A DNA stretch of 64,000 bases from Culex pipiens pallens (GCF_016801865.2 NC_068938.1:73310521-73374520), one strand, 5' to 3'; positions 12,243 through 24,450 are shown, numbered from the stretch's first letter. Numbers and translations are program-made. The notes: generated by a model not told the origin, from the sequence alone.

Positions 12243-13473
12243 ATTACTGCCGCTAATCATTTTAGCAACGCAACAGTCACTTTTGCAACATACACTTTAA
12301 AAAATATTTTCAACGGCCTTATTGCAAAAAAAGAAAGCTATAATTTAAAATTATTTAGTTTTGGTAATACCAAATGAAAGGATCGTCAAGTTTAATTAAA
12401 TTTAAATTAATTACACGCTTTCATAAAAATGAGAAGAACCCTATTTCGAATATTCGCAATCTTGTTTCTTTGACTGGCATCTCAATAACATTCAATAAAA
12501 TTACTGTAAATAATAATAAAATTGCATTTTAAAACAGATACACATTGTATCAACACTCTATTCTTTGCTCCTCGAGCCTTCTCCAGACCCCCTTACGTCT
12601 TACCTTGACACAGTTATGACCATCATTTGAGCCCTACACGTGTGTTGGCGCATCACGCCATCTAGAGGGTACCCCCACAGACTCCAAGTCACCTTCATCT
12701 CTCGTAAAAACAACAACAGCCTTTACGGCCGGCCCGTTCCGTTCCTTCCTCTTGAGCCTCTATTCAAACAGTGGGGTAATTTGACACATGTGCCGGTCGA
12801 AATACCGCAACGGAAGCCATCAATTGGGTCCGCTCCGGGTCCGACATTTCGGTTCGCACACTTTCAATTTTTCTGACGCGCTGACCTTCCATTATTCCCG
12901 TCCCGCGATTTGCGAACGTTAGTAGCTAACGCTAAACGCTAATTAGCATAAATCGTAAAGACCCTTTACCGCGTTGATGGACACCGAATGGCCCAAGAAG
13001 TGACAATCATCTTTGCTGGAAGATTTTTTTGGAAATTATTAAATGAGATTTTCGGAGACAAAATGGCAACACTGTTGAGTATTTCAGTTTTCAGCTTTTT
13101 TTATTTGTTTTATTACATTTTGCTTACAACATGTAGGCAAAGTAAAATAATTTATTTACATTGGTCAACAAGTTGAATAATGAACGGCTAGCGTAGAGAG
13201 CTATGGGCTTTTCCGCGAGTCCGTCTGGGGCGGTCGGTGAAAAGATGAGTATTCTCTCTGTTTAGCGGTAGCGGCTACTAATAACAATTTATGTATGTAA
13301 AAAATAGTAGAAAAGTTGTCCTCACAAATCGAGTGATTTGGACGCGCTGGAAGCGTTGAGATATACAAGGATCACAATTATAGGAGTAGCTTGAGCTTGA
13401 GTAGGTTGGGATTAATAACTGGGATTTGTAGGGGAGTTTAACGGTGGTCTACTCGGACTAGAACCAGTCTTGT
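12243..13473. other. Spacer downstream of the cuticle-type gene
   Basis: No gene recognised. The 12540-12960 part is GC-richer and may be single-copy. A reversed AATAAA at 13151-13156 lies about 320 bp past the stop of the minus-strand gene and could serve as its poly(A) signal. The actual mRNA end cannot be fixed from sequence alone. Confidence 0.3.
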
Positions 13474-14453
13474 TTAGTGCCACGAGTGAGAGATCTCGGA
13501 GTAGGAGTGGCTGTGGTGGGGCTCCCAGCCGTGGGACTTGACGACCACTGGGACGGTCTTCTCGACGTACACGGGCTTCTTCACGATGACTGGGTAGGGC
13601 TTCTCAATGTGGACTGGGTATGGCTTGGGCACTTCGACGTACTCCTTGACCTTGTACGGCACCTTGACTGGGTAGGCCACTGGTTTCTCGATGTAGACCG
13701 GGACCTTCTTCTCAACGACAACTGGGACGTGCTTCTCGACGGTCACTGGGTATGGGACCTTCACCGGGTACGGGACGTGCTTCTCGACCTCATATGGGAC
13801 CGGGACGTGCTCCTTCTTGATGATGGTGGTTACATGAGGATCTTCCCATCCGTGGGACAACTTCAGAGAGGGCTCCCAGCCATGGTGCGACGACTCGTAT
13901 CCGTAGCCCAGATCCCACAGGCCACGCTTGTCCTGCTTCTTCTCACCTTCCGCCGGGGCCGCCGACTTCTCAGCGTCCTTCTTGTCCACCGCGGCACCAG
14001 CCACGATGGCAACGACCATAGCACAAACAACGAAAGCCTGCAAGGCACACAATTAGATTTTTCATTAAGTTTTCTAGAGTTTCACTATTAAAAGAGTTGC
14101 AAGAGTTGAAAAACTATTTGTTTTAAACTTATTCTTGTGTTCAATAACAGTTAAGTTGGCAACACTTTGGTTTTTGACAGTTTCGCAATGTTGCCGAAAC
14201 TACTGCATGTTTTTTTTTGATAAAGTTTGTGCACAATAATCAAGAACCACTTTAAGTTAGAACTTATATTAATTTTATATTTATATTAATTTGAACTGAA
14301 TCTGATCTTCCCACAAGTTTTTCAAAAATCACAAATTAAGTAACTAGAGTTCTATTTTTTTTTTGGAAAATAACAACTACTTATAAACGCACCTTCATAA
14401 TTCAACTGTTTAGGCGTAGGTAATGTAATACTGTTAACTGTTCAAAGCTGACT
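13474..14453 (-). CDS. Secreted Val/Pro/Lys-rich cuticle-type protein, two exons
   Basis: The predicted 189-residue protein is probably exported to the cuticle or another extracellular matrix. Exon 1 encodes only Met-Lys (14398-14393), followed by donor GTGCGT at 14392. The acceptor TTGCAG ends at 14038, and exon 2 runs 14037-13474. Splicing yields a clean signal peptide starting MKAFVVCAMVVAIVAGA, whereas the unspliced frame would need a TTG start. A KR dibasic site at about residues 39-40 precedes a GLWDLGYGYE segment. Residues about 78-168 are degenerate repeats of the type VPYPVKV and VEKHVPV. SHGWE or HHGWE motifs flank the repeats. No chitin-binding R&R domain is visible. This fits the low-complexity, proline-rich cuticular protein class of mosquitoes. 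Exact family membership is inference. Confidence 0.85.
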
Positions 14454-14487
14454 GATGGCTTCTCAAACTTTTCCCAACATATTTATA
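14393..14487 (-). promoter_or_regulatory. Core promoter and first exon of the cuticle-type gene
   Basis: On the minus strand a TATAAAT box occupies 14487-14481. The arthropod initiator ATCAGTC lies at 14456-14450, which puts the start of transcription near 14453, about 30 bp downstream of TATA. The 5' leader is about 55 bases and leads into ATGAAG at 14398. Spacing and motifs agree with a strong, focused RNA polymerase II promoter. Confidence 0.75.
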
Positions 14488-14720
14488 CAAACACACAGCG
14501 AGCCGAGATCGGGCTCGCGCCGAAAATCATCCGCCAAACACAAAAGTGGTTGGATTTTCAGCCTCCTACCCCCCCACGAGCAGCATAAGCCGTTGAGAGC
14601 GAGCGAGGGAGAGCGCAAGACAGCGTGCTTCCCTCTCCCGTTTGCGCGACAACATTTTCGCGGATGACCCCCGCCGCCGCCGCCGGTTTAGCATAATAAG
14701 TGCGCACCGGACGGTTGGTC
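14488..14720. promoter_or_regulatory. GC-rich upstream region of the cuticle-type gene
   Basis: Directly upstream of the TATA box is a GC-rich stretch with GAGCGAGCGAGGGAGAGCGC-like purine repeats and CCGCCGCCGCCGCCGG. GA-rich tracts are common in insect promoters. No specific factor site is claimed. Confidence 0.35.
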
Positions 14721-15534
14721 GTTTTTTCGCGTACCACTACTGGTTGGTGTCTCTTCTAGGTCTTTGGATTGGATGCACTCTTTGGTCGTGGAGAAGACCG
14801 TGCAGTGGATGTTTGGTTTGATAGAATCACTCTGAAGCTCTGGATTGTCTTTGAAGTTAGAATCTTCACAAGTATTAAACATTATTGCTTTTTTTGTAAT
14901 AACATGTTTATCAAATCAATTAATTTTATTTTATTTTCAAAAATATAAATAAAAGATCATAATTCAACAGTTTCAGGAAAAGCTAGGCTAGTTTAAAACA
15001 TGTTGCAGCTTTTACCCCATAGTTTCGATATACCATAATCTGGGGCGACTTCAGTCTGAATAGGGACAGCAGTTTTTAGAACACTTAATGCTTTTAAATT
15101 TGGAAATGGATGTACACATTTTGTTGGTCTGAGTCTGTTTTAACTGAAATCAACCAGAAGAATTAAAATGTTGTGCTCCAACATGGTTAAAACGGCTGTC
15201 CAGTTTACGGTATCAATTATATAAAATTATGTGCTAAGTGATTCAGGTGTCTTGACATTATTTTCTGAATAAACACAAAATATCATTGATTTATATATTT
15301 TTTAAAGACTTGTTTGTTATTTGATTTCAATCATTACTTAGTCCAATTAAATAAAAAATGGTGGTTTTGAAGAATTAGGGAATCTGTTGAATTTTTATTT
15401 AAAAAAAAACTGTGAAAAAAACGAAAAAAAAAACTATTTGAAATTATTTAATCTATCAAATATCAATACTTTAAAGGGTCGCCGCTCAAAATTGCGCCCG
15501 TTTGGAAAAATAAATAAAAGAATCTTTATCGTAT
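14721..15534. other. AT-rich spacer
   Basis: No gene recognised. Short minus-strand frame 14688-14882 has no known motif. Confidence 0.3.
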
Positions 15535-15698
15535 GGGACCATCCATAAACCACGTGGACACTTTAGGGGGGGGGGGGGGGTATGGCGATTGTCCACGCTC
15601 CATACAAAAAAGTTTTTTTTGTATGGGCAATTGGCCACGAGGGGGGGGGGGGGTTGAGATTTCCAAAAAAAGTGTCCACGTGGTTTGTGGATGGTCCC
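15535..15698. mobile_element. 164-bp hairpin MITE with two poly-G tracts
   Basis: GGGACCATCCATAAACC at 15535 is inverted at the right end (15698), with pairing continuing through CACGTGGACACT. A small inner hairpin, CCATACAAAAAA against TTTTTTGTATGG, sits in the loop. Two runs of 13-15 G lie on the same strand. TAT occurs on both flanks and may be the target duplication. A shorter relative lies at 22806-22861. Confidence 0.7.
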
Positions 15699-17020
15699 TA
15701 TTGTGTGATCATATATTTAGATAGCATACAGTTTATAATGTAATTGCGATGTTCACGCTCCATGATTATTTATTTAATTTATTATTTTATTTATTTTATT
15801 TTTATGGTCGTTTTTGAGAAGTTTTTCCAATTTTCCAATTTTGGCTAATCAGAATTTCACAGACATCTTTTTTCAACTTTTTTGGAGTATAATCTATTTT
15901 TATTTTTTATTATTTAGAATTATCTCGAAGATATCTAATAAAACCGTTAATCCATCCTATTTTTTTCACAAGGCTGGTACAAATATTTTAAAAAGTTGTT
16001 GTTCACCCCCCCCCCCCTCCCCCCTTCAATATTGGCCCGAAAAATCAAGGGGCAATTTTTTTTCAAAAAACTTCGAAATTTAAGTAGGAATTCAAGTGCA
16101 ATTAGCTGTAATCAATTTAAAATGCATTCCCCTGCATTTAGAATCATTTTCAACATGTTCAGGTTTATTCAAGAATCTCTGGAATTTTTTGAAAATATTC
16201 TCTGCATTGTACCGCAAAAAGTTTTTTTTTGTTATAATTTTTATTTTCCTTAAATCCTTTTTTTTAAACTTCCGAACTAGTGTTAAATGCATTTTAAAAC
16301 AATTTTTAAATTCAAATGTTGAGGCTTGTTATGTCAATTTTTGATTTTTTTGCTTTTGCTTTTACTTTTGATAATTGAAAACCCTGAAAATAATTAAATT
16401 ACTACGGTTCTAAACTAAAATATTTATAAATAGCACATTCCATATAAAAGAGCTATCGAAAATGAAACTTAATAAAATAAAAACTCTCAATATCAAACAA
16501 AGGACAGACAGTATTGTTTTGTTCAATGTCTTAAATTATGCTTTTTTATTAATTTTTTTTTGTGCCAATCTGGATATTGTAATTTTTGTTGAAAATAGCA
16601 CAACATTTCACCAAAGTTTAATGTTTACACATTGATAATTTTCTCCCTAGAGGGTGCTGAAACTTGGTCAGTTTATTGCCAGTTTAATGCAATTGAATTA
16701 TTGAAGTTGTTAAACTTTGAAAAATATTTACAGTGGCTCTTCAAGAAAACTGTGAAATTCATAAAAAAACGTTAAGTTTTAAAATGTTTCTCGAACATTG
16801 GTTTGACATTATTTTGTTTATTTTTTTTTCTCTTGCATATTAAAAAACCCGTTACCAAATATACGGATAATGTATAATTTGTCATTTACATTGGATTTAA
16901 TTTTGTCATCTGAATATTAGCCAATTCTAATTTCACTGAGTTAATTTTTTAACATTGAAACATTTGTCTCAGCAATATTTGGATTTTTTCAGGAAAATAG
17001 TTCAGCTATTTAAAAAGAAA
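15699..17020. other. AT-rich spacer with a poly-C run
   Basis: A poly-C tract lies at about 16006-16024. Open frames around 15814-16344 on both strands are low-complexity and not gene-like. Confidence 0.3.
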
Positions 17021-17024
17021 TATT

Positions 17025-18270
17025 CAGCAATTCCATTTGAAAAGAGCCTAAACCGAAAAAAAAGTTCTCCGATCGGGCTCAAAATTTTTCTGGGGGTTCC
17101 TTGGCCAAAATAATTAGACCCGTATTTTTTTGTTTGGCCATTAGGGTGACCTACATCGTGCTAGGGTGGTTCGAAAAATGGCAATTTTCGTCATTTTTCG
17201 CAAAAACCACTTTTTTCGAAAAATCATATCTCCGCGCCATTTCATCCGATTTTAGCTGTCCTAGACGCAAAAGAAAGGTGATGAGTTTGGCTATTTGGGA
17301 AAAATAGTAAGAAGTTCCAAAAATCTAGCTTAACTATTGAAAAAGTCGTATGAAAACTTAAAATGGCGTTTTGCCCGTGTCTGGACCAAAGAGCCTATGT
17401 CTGAAAATATTTTTATCGGATTTCTCGGAAAATTTCACATAACATATCAAAAAATTGGCGATGTCGAACCGTACGTTTCCGAGATATGATTTTTTGAAAA
17501 TAAAAACTGAGTTTTTCGACGCGCCACGCGCAAAAACAGGAAAATGACGAAATCGGCAAAAAATCAACTTTTTTTACTAAAACTGCGATAACTTTAAAAT
17601 TTCAGCGATGACCTATAGATGTTATGGTACCAAAAGTTGCGTCTTTCAATTACGAAAATTTTGATACCCAAACATCTATAGGTCATCGCTGAAATTTTAA
17701 AGTTATCGCAGTTTTAGTGAAAAAAGTTGATTTTTTGCGGATTTCGTCATTTTCCCGTTTTTGCGCGTGGCGCGTCGAAAAACGCAGTTTTTATTTTCAA
17801 AAAATCGTATCTCCAAAACGTACGGTTCGACATCGCCAATTTTTTTGATATGTTATGTGAAATTTTCCGAGGAATCCGATAAAAATATTTTCAGACATAG
17901 GCTCTTTGGTCCAGACACGGTCAAAACGCCATTTTATGTTTTCATAAGACTTTTTCAATAGTTAAGCTAGATTTTTGGAACTTTTTACTATTTTTCCCAA
18001 ATAGCCAAACTCATCACCTTTCTTTTGCATCTAAGACAGCTAAAATCGGATGAAATGGCGCGGAGATATGATTTTTAGAAAAAAGTGGTTTTTGCGAAAA
18101 ATGACGAAAATTGCCATTTTTTGAACCACCCTAGCACGATGTAGGCCACCCTAATGGCCAAACAAAAAAATACGGGTCTAATTATTTTGGCCAAGGAACC
18201 CCCAGAAAAATTTTGAGCCCGATCGGAGAACTTTTTTTTTGGTTTAGGCTCTTTTCAAATGGAATTGCTG
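17025..18270. mobile_element. 1246-bp near-perfect palindromic foldback element
   Basis: Both ends read CAGCAATTCCATTTG inward. The two arms, each about 600 bp, are inverted copies up to a centre near 17640. Flanking TATT at 17021-17024 and 18271-18274 forms a 4-bp target duplication. No transposase is present, so it moved by an enzyme supplied elsewhere. Decayed relatives are at 1311-2285 and 40140-41530. A transcript would fold into a very long hairpin. Confidence 0.85.
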
Positions 18271-18274
18271 TATT

Positions 18275-19555
18275 ACAGGACTGTCAATTTATGCAGATTA
18301 TGGAAAAAATATAAAAAAGTTTGATTTGATTTCTAAATGGCTATCACTTGAAAAGTTTACTTTTGTCAATGATAATTAAGGAAATTTTGTTTTTAAATAT
18401 TTGATCCACATAAACATCAGATAATTTTCACTGTCTATTAGAAGGAAAAGCGTAAAAAAAAATAACCAACTCTAATGTAGTTCTTGCAAAAAAAAAAATA
18501 TTTCTCGACTTTTATAAAAAAAGGTCCTATAAACATATGAAAGACAATAGCTTATAGGTCCTTAAAAAAATTCTGGAAATTTTAGGAGAGCTATGGTGAA
18601 TAAGGCCTTCTGAATAAGGCCTTCTACTCTTATTTGAAATTAAAAAGAAATACTGTTATAATAGTTTGTACATAAAAATCAAAAAGTTTCGTTGAAGAAG
18701 TACAATATTAAAACAATTATGTTAATTACTCAAAAATTACTGTATTTACCATTTAATTACTTTGAATAATTGCAATTACCATGAATTACTTAGTACCTTA
18801 CCAACTTAAAATCAAAGTTATTAATTACTTGCCAGTCTGAGGTCTTGCTGGAAAACCTTTGTTTTTGTACATAAATGTATTATTGTGGATTTAGCTCGTA
18901 GCTAGATTTTCTGGCATCTTCTCACGGTCATTGGAAACAGTATTGGATAGACCTAGGGGTTTTCAGTTGTAGTGAAAAAATTCAATTTGTAGAAAAATTA
19001 TGGATAAAAAATTTGCTTTTTTATCACTTCTCCGACATCAGGAATAATTGTTTGAACATGCTCGCAATTTTTTTTATTCGATCGGAAAAATATTATTTTT
19101 CTTGAAAAAACTTTCATTTTAAATCACATGATCACCCCTAATTCTGGCTCGATGCTGCCATCATGCTACCGCGTGCTCCGTTTGTTTGTCAACAAAGCTG
19201 CAGCTGGATGGTGAGACGAAGTGAGGGGGGAAGAGATTTACAATATCTAATCTGCAAAAATATTTCTAAAATTTCATAGAAAAAAATTACCCAGCTAGAT
19301 ATATGGCAAATCTTAAACCTAAAATTTAAACAATTTTTTTTCATAAACCAACGTAATGTTGATATTTCACCAGTAAAAATTTAATTAAAAAAAAAATCTA
19401 TCGATCGTTAAGTGATCAACTGTCCCACTTTTTCACACAAAAAAAAATCAAACCATCCACATTAACGACCCCCGGGTCTTTTGTGGTCTCTATTGCTAGT
19501 TTCTGCTCGAACCTAGGAATCCGAAGGCTTGAATGGGGAGGGCACCCAAACCTCT
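18275..19555. other. AT-rich spacer
   Basis: No gene or full element recognised. Short direct-repeat text such as GAATAAGGCCTTCT near 18600 is noted. Confidence 0.3.
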
Positions 19556-19559
19556 TTTA

Positions 19560-19840
19560 CTCCAAGGAACCTTCCACCCCAGTGTTTGAACTGACGACCT
19601 TTGGATTGTGAGTCCAACCGCCGCCAGCGATTCCACCGGAGTAGGCTTGGTTTGGTGTGTTATTTGTACTTATGGCATGGAGACGACTCCTACACCTGGA
19701 ATGACTTAACGGCCTAACAACCAAGGCAGGGACCGACATTTTACTTCCTCATCCGATGGAAGGTTGGAGCAGATGGGAATCGAAACCAGAATCATCCGCT
19801 TACAAAGCGGACAGCATAACGATTTGGCCACGCACTGCCA
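19560..19840 (-). mobile_element. SINE with tRNA-like head and tRNA-like tail
   Basis: Reading the minus strand, a tRNA-like head (about 19840-19768) carries TGGCCAAATCG-type A-box and GGTTTCGATTCCC B-box sequence. A body shared with 31787-32018 follows, with GTAGGAGTCGTCTCC against GTAGAAGTCGTCTCC. A second tRNA-like segment lies near 19635-19560, with B-box-like AGTTCAAAC. A dimeric tRNA plan recalls the Twin SINE described in Culex pipiens, but I cannot confirm it is the same family. Confidence 0.65.
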
Positions 19841-20129
19841 ATTTTTCACAACCAAATGTGAATTTCCAAACCAAAATTTGTCGTTTTTCAATTTGGAGAA
19901 AGTCGGGATAAAATATAAAAAATTTCCCAGTTAACCAGAATGATTGCAGTTAACCAGAATGATTGCAGTTAACCAGGAATGATTCAGACCTATTTGTTTG
20001 TTCCGAAAACGAATTGATTTTAAATTTAAATGTAAAATTGTGTTGTCATTGTATTACGCTTGAATAGGTATTTCAAAAGGCATTTAATAAAAGCTTACTG
20101 AACTTAGCTGCAATATCAAACAACAGATA

Positions 20130-20530
20130 AAAATCAGTACCACCCCTTCATACGGTGTCCAGCTATCGAGCTAAGAATTATAATTCCCCAGCCAGTCAGC
20201 CAACCACGCGGCCGGGTGGGCCAGTTCAGTTCAGACTGTTTTTCCTCCTCACTCTCTGCCGTTGTTTGCTCAGGGGGAAGCCCACCACCCCTTTCCCAGA
20301 CGGGTGATGATTCAAGGTGCACGTGTGAGTCGCAGTTTGACCGGCGTAAATTTTTCGCGGTTTTATCCGCTCAGTCGTTATTGTTCTACGGTGGCGGCAG
20401 CAGCAGCAGCAACATCTGTGGGATAGTTTTGTGCGTAACGCGAACGGGACAAAGCTTTTGAACTGGTGACAAAGTGGAATATTTAGTGCAAAATGCATTG
20501 TGTTTGGTTGTGCTTTAGTTGATCTGAATT
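20130..20530. other. GC-richer, possibly single-copy segment
   Basis: It includes TCAGTTCAGAC, initiator-like, near 20226 and a short GCAGCAGCAGCAGCAAC run near 20396. Overlapping frames on both strands have no recognisable domain. It could be a non-coding first exon of a gene with distant exons. That is inference. Confidence 0.25.
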
Positions 20531-21795
20531 GCAATATAACTGAATTTGAAGGTTTAATTAAACGTTTACTTTTTTAGTCTTTTAAAACGTTCCGAAAAGT
20601 TTCGCCTAATGTTGTTCACAGTTGCTTTCATTTTTTGGTGGGCATGGAAATGTTGCGAGATATCGCGAAATATAAGTACTTGAATAAATAAATTTTAAAA
20701 AATTAACTCCTTAATTGATGATAATATAGATTTTTGATTATTTTAATAGCTTTTGGATACCTGCCGAAATTGTTACGTGATTTGTATGGACAAAATAATG
20801 ATGCAAAATGTTTTCTCTGGTCATAGAAAAGGAACGCTCAAGTTTTCATCCAAATAAAAAAAAAAAAAAAACAAAAAAAATCACATAACTAAACTTTGCA
20901 ACCCATGTTTCATTTCCACTCAAATCAATACTTCACGATGTCACCATTTTATGGGGTTAACATTTTACGAGCATGTCGAAAGCAAAACATTTCCAAACAT
21001 CGTCTAGTCCAACAGGTCTCCCAGAAGATTTCTGTGCTTCATCAACAGCGAAATACCATTCATTGGAGAGCCGTTTGGTATTAGCTCGAGTTCAATTCAT
21101 AGGTGACCGACCACGCTGCAGTGGCAAGTTTTGTTCAGCAATGTTTTCCATGCACCTCTGGAGGGTGGTCATAAAATAATGATCTTAGCAGGGGACCTGG
21201 CGCGATCGTTTTCAATGAATCGTGGAGATAAAACTGCAATAACATTAACAGAAAATTTGTTAAGGCATCTCGTTGAGATCAGTCGGTTGGCATTTGATCT
21301 TTCGACTTATGGAATTTTACTGAAAAAGAATTCCACATTTTATCGACATTCTGACCAGCAAACAAAAAAGTTACATAACCAAATACAAAACCAAAACAAT
21401 TTCATCCAGATACAAAAAATCTCATAATTGCATTACATGATAAATGTGAGGGCAGGCAATTTTTCAAGTAACCGCAACACCTGTTCACGAGGGCTAAAAG
21501 CTTCTGCGGCCAGCCGACCACGATTATTCATTGAGTCAATTTTTCACTGATTAAATTTGGTTGACACTGGTCAACAAGGAAGCGAATGATTCGATATAAA
21601 CTTGAACAGCGAAACAACAATGTGTGCGATTCAACCCACCTCTCTCCCCAATACGAAAACCACAGTGTGCCACCCCACGTGGAAAAAAAACCATGTCAAG
21701 TCATCCAAAAATTGTCAATTATCGGCGGTGAGTTATTTATGGTGCCGCCCACCTAAAGTGGAGGGTGGATTTATCACTGACGGTTGGCATTTCGT
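20531..21795. other. Spacer with repeat fragments
   Basis: About 20755-20850 resembles the outer part of the 1040-3360 repeat (shared text AATGATGCAAAATG). Frames at 20896-21427 and 21602-21856 lack recognisable motifs. Confidence 0.3.
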
Positions 21796-22400
21796 CAGTT
21801 GTGTGCTATCTTGTGACAACGACCATTTAATACTTTTCGAGAAAATCGATTCTTAAAGTTTCAAAACCAAACTTTCTGAAGCAATCGGTTCGTATACTAT
21901 CGCTTAACAAACGCTCCAAGTTTCAACTAATTTGGTTACACCAGTTAAAAGATACAGTAAATAATGTAAACAAAATTCTGAAAAACACGTGTCACAAGTG
22001 TGCCTTGAAAGTAAATTTGTACTACGTGTCACAAGTGTGCACAGAATTCCCATACAAACTAAAATAAGCTCAAATCAATGGTTTAACCGACTTAATCAAT
22101 ATATTTTCAAAAACAAAAGATTGCAATGCCTTTAGAAAGTGTGTATCAACATAAATTTGTGAAAAACAAGAAAAATTTTCCACATATTCCAACAGCATGT
22201 ATGACGTGCCACAAGTGTGCACGAACATTTTGATGATAAATTGGTCTATGTCACAAAAGTGTATTGCGATATCCGGGAAACGGAAGCGAGTTTACAAAAT
22301 CGGGTTAAAGCATCTTGTAGTGTTTGTTAAGTATAGCAAAACGTCATCATTAACTCATTTTCGACCAAAATGGTCTATGTCACAAGATAGCACACAGCTG
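21796..22400. mobile_element. 605-bp TIR element with internal repeated motif
   Basis: The left end, CAGTTGTGTGCTATCTTG, is inverted at the right end (22378-22400). Inside, GTCACAAGTGTGC occurs at 21991 and 22028, and a one-base variant at 22208. No coding capacity. Confidence 0.65.
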
Positions 22401-23257
22401 GCGATTTGGCATGTGTGTGCTTGCCGAAAATGGATCATCATTATAATCGTTTTGTTCACATTTGTGCATTCTCAAATTAAATAATAAATAATAAATAATA
22501 ATTATGTGCTTTGTTGTAATTGATAACTTTAATTTTAATTGAGAGAACATGTGATTAAGATTGTAATACCATTCAACAATTCAAACAAACTGAATTCCTG
22601 TAACTATACAACACAAAAAAAGTTAGGGTCAGTCAAATATAAATCACAGATTTCAACCTAACTTATTCAACATGGAAATTATTCAAATTCAATGTCAAAA
22701 AGAGTCCAAAAATAGTTCAAAATAAAGAAAAACAAATAACTTTGAATGGGTAATATTTTTAGATATTTCACCAACATTTTCCAAAAATAAGGTGAAATTC
22801 GGGTTGGGGCTATCCATAAACCACATGGACACTAAGGGGGGGTCTATGTGGTTTATGGATCAAGACTTAGTCGATTCCCAAATTTAAAAATATGACCAAA
22901 ATCATTCAACCAAACATTGTTAATTGTTAGGGGGAATCATCATCTTTTTTTAAGTTTCTATGTAAATAATGATATAAACACATTATAACCCAATATAAAA
23001 TTAAAAACATATGTTTTGACTTATTGCAAATCCAGCAGGCAAAATTTATTGGAAAAAACATATAGCTGGACAATTTAAAATTTTGCTTTTTCTTAAAAAT
23101 TATACATTTTCTCGAGTTTAAGAAAAAACTATGTAGAGATTTTTTTCCATCGTGTGAAGTGCCAGGTAATCGGTTTCTAATGCATACTGGCAGTAACATT
23201 TGACCCTTGAATCCAACATTAATTTTTCAAAAACAAAAATGTTTGTTTTTCAAGGTT
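22401..23257. other. AT-rich spacer with a miniature hairpin
   Basis: At 22806-22861 CTATCCATAAACCACATGG and its inverse form a tight hairpin with a short G-run, a shorter member of the 15535 MITE family. A short TAAATAATAAATAATA repeat lies near 22480. No gene. Confidence 0.4.
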
Positions 23258-23380
23258 GCGACTCCAACTCCTGCTTTCTGACTCCGACTTCAACCTTTCA
23301 ACTTAAGCTGATTCCGACTTCAACGCCAGCTTTCAACAAATTGTCGACTTCCTCTCCGACTTCGACTCTAACTCAGTATA
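23258..23380. repeat. Degenerate GACTCC-type hexamer repeat
   Basis: Repeated ACTCCGACTTC and GACTCCAACTCC-like words cover this stretch. The complementary GGAGTC form occurs at 28490-28650. Non-coding. Confidence 0.55.
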
Positions 23381-23439
23381 AAAAAATATCTGATAACACT
23401 GACCTACAAAATTTGATAAAAATGACTGCGCACAGATGC

Positions 23440-23690
23440 ACAGATTTGTTTGTATTTCACAGACATTTGAGCTTGTGCCAGACATTTTTTGAGGTGCACA
23501 GACTTTAAAAAAAATCATTGAATTATTATTTTGTAAAAATATCAACCGAAATTTATTTCGATAGTCTTTAAATGCTTAAACACGCAATTTCGATGGATTA
23601 CCATTACTGTAAATTGATATATTAGAATTTGAGACAAATGCACAGACATACAGACTATTTTACAGACATTTAAAAAAAACGTTACTTAAT
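23440..23690. repeat. ACAGAC-rich repeat, empty-site relative of 34390/36605
   Basis: CACAGACATTTGAGCTTGTG and flanking sequence match 34410-34446 and 36605-36785 on either side of the TIR element inserted there. This copy therefore shows roughly what that insertion site looked like before insertion. Confidence 0.55.
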
Positions 23691-24450
23691 CCACCCTTAG
23701 GTGGTTGGTGCCTTCCTCACATTTAGAGGGTAATGCTATCCAAAATAGATACAAAAGGGCGGACCTTTCAGTGTTCTATCAACTTGATACATTATTCATA
23801 CCATCAGATTGGGTAGACAGATCTTCAATATTCAGGTCACTTATGTGCTTATAACTTTTGACAGGGTTGTCAGATCTGCAATCTATTGAACTCGTTGGAA
23901 AGGTCTTTTGATCACCTATCCATCGACAGATCGCATGAGAAATCCGGACAACGTTTTCATTGAAATATATGAGACCCGGCCTCTAAAAAGTGCATAAATA
24001 ACGCTTAAGTACGCATAACTTTTGATAGGGTTGTCAGATCTTTAATCTTTTGAGCTCGTTGGAAAGGTCTTTCGAATACTTTCGAAATGTATAACATGAC
24101 CGGGTTTCTTACAAAAACCACCCTTTTTACAATCTTCCGGACTTTTGTTAGAATCGTTTTTTTAGCATAACTTTTGAAGTAATTTACTAAACTTTAAAAA
24201 TTACAATAACGTCTTATGGGACCCCAAGACGGATCGAATGAGACCAATACGGTCCAAATCGGTTCAGCCAGTGCCGAGATAATCCAGTGCAATTTTTTTA
24301 TCAACATCCCACCACACACACAGACATTTACTCAGAATGTGATTCTGAGTCGATAAGTATACATGAAGGTGGGTCTAGGAGGTCAAATTAGGAATTTCGT
24401 TTTTCGAGTGATTTTATAGCCTTTCCTCAGTAAGGTGAGGGAGGCAAAAC
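23690..24450. mobile_element. Mosquito repeat with GCCTTCCTCAC ends
   Basis: It begins near GGTTGGTGCCTTCCTCAC and ends with CCTTTCCTCAGTAAGGTGAGG, roughly inverted. The internal sequence, including GAGACCAATACGGTCC, matches 29210-29235 and, in part, 31650-31685. No coding capacity. Confidence 0.55.

Noticed and set aside
14038..14052. TTG start upstream of the cuticle-type exon 2
   Set aside because: The TTG lies inside the intron's splice acceptor. An ATGAAG exon with TATA and initiator upstream explains the start far better.
13477..14091. 204-codon plus-strand frame opposite the cuticle-type gene
   Set aside because: It is the shadow of a repetitive minus-strand coding sequence; the composition is a mirror of the repeats and it has no independent signals.
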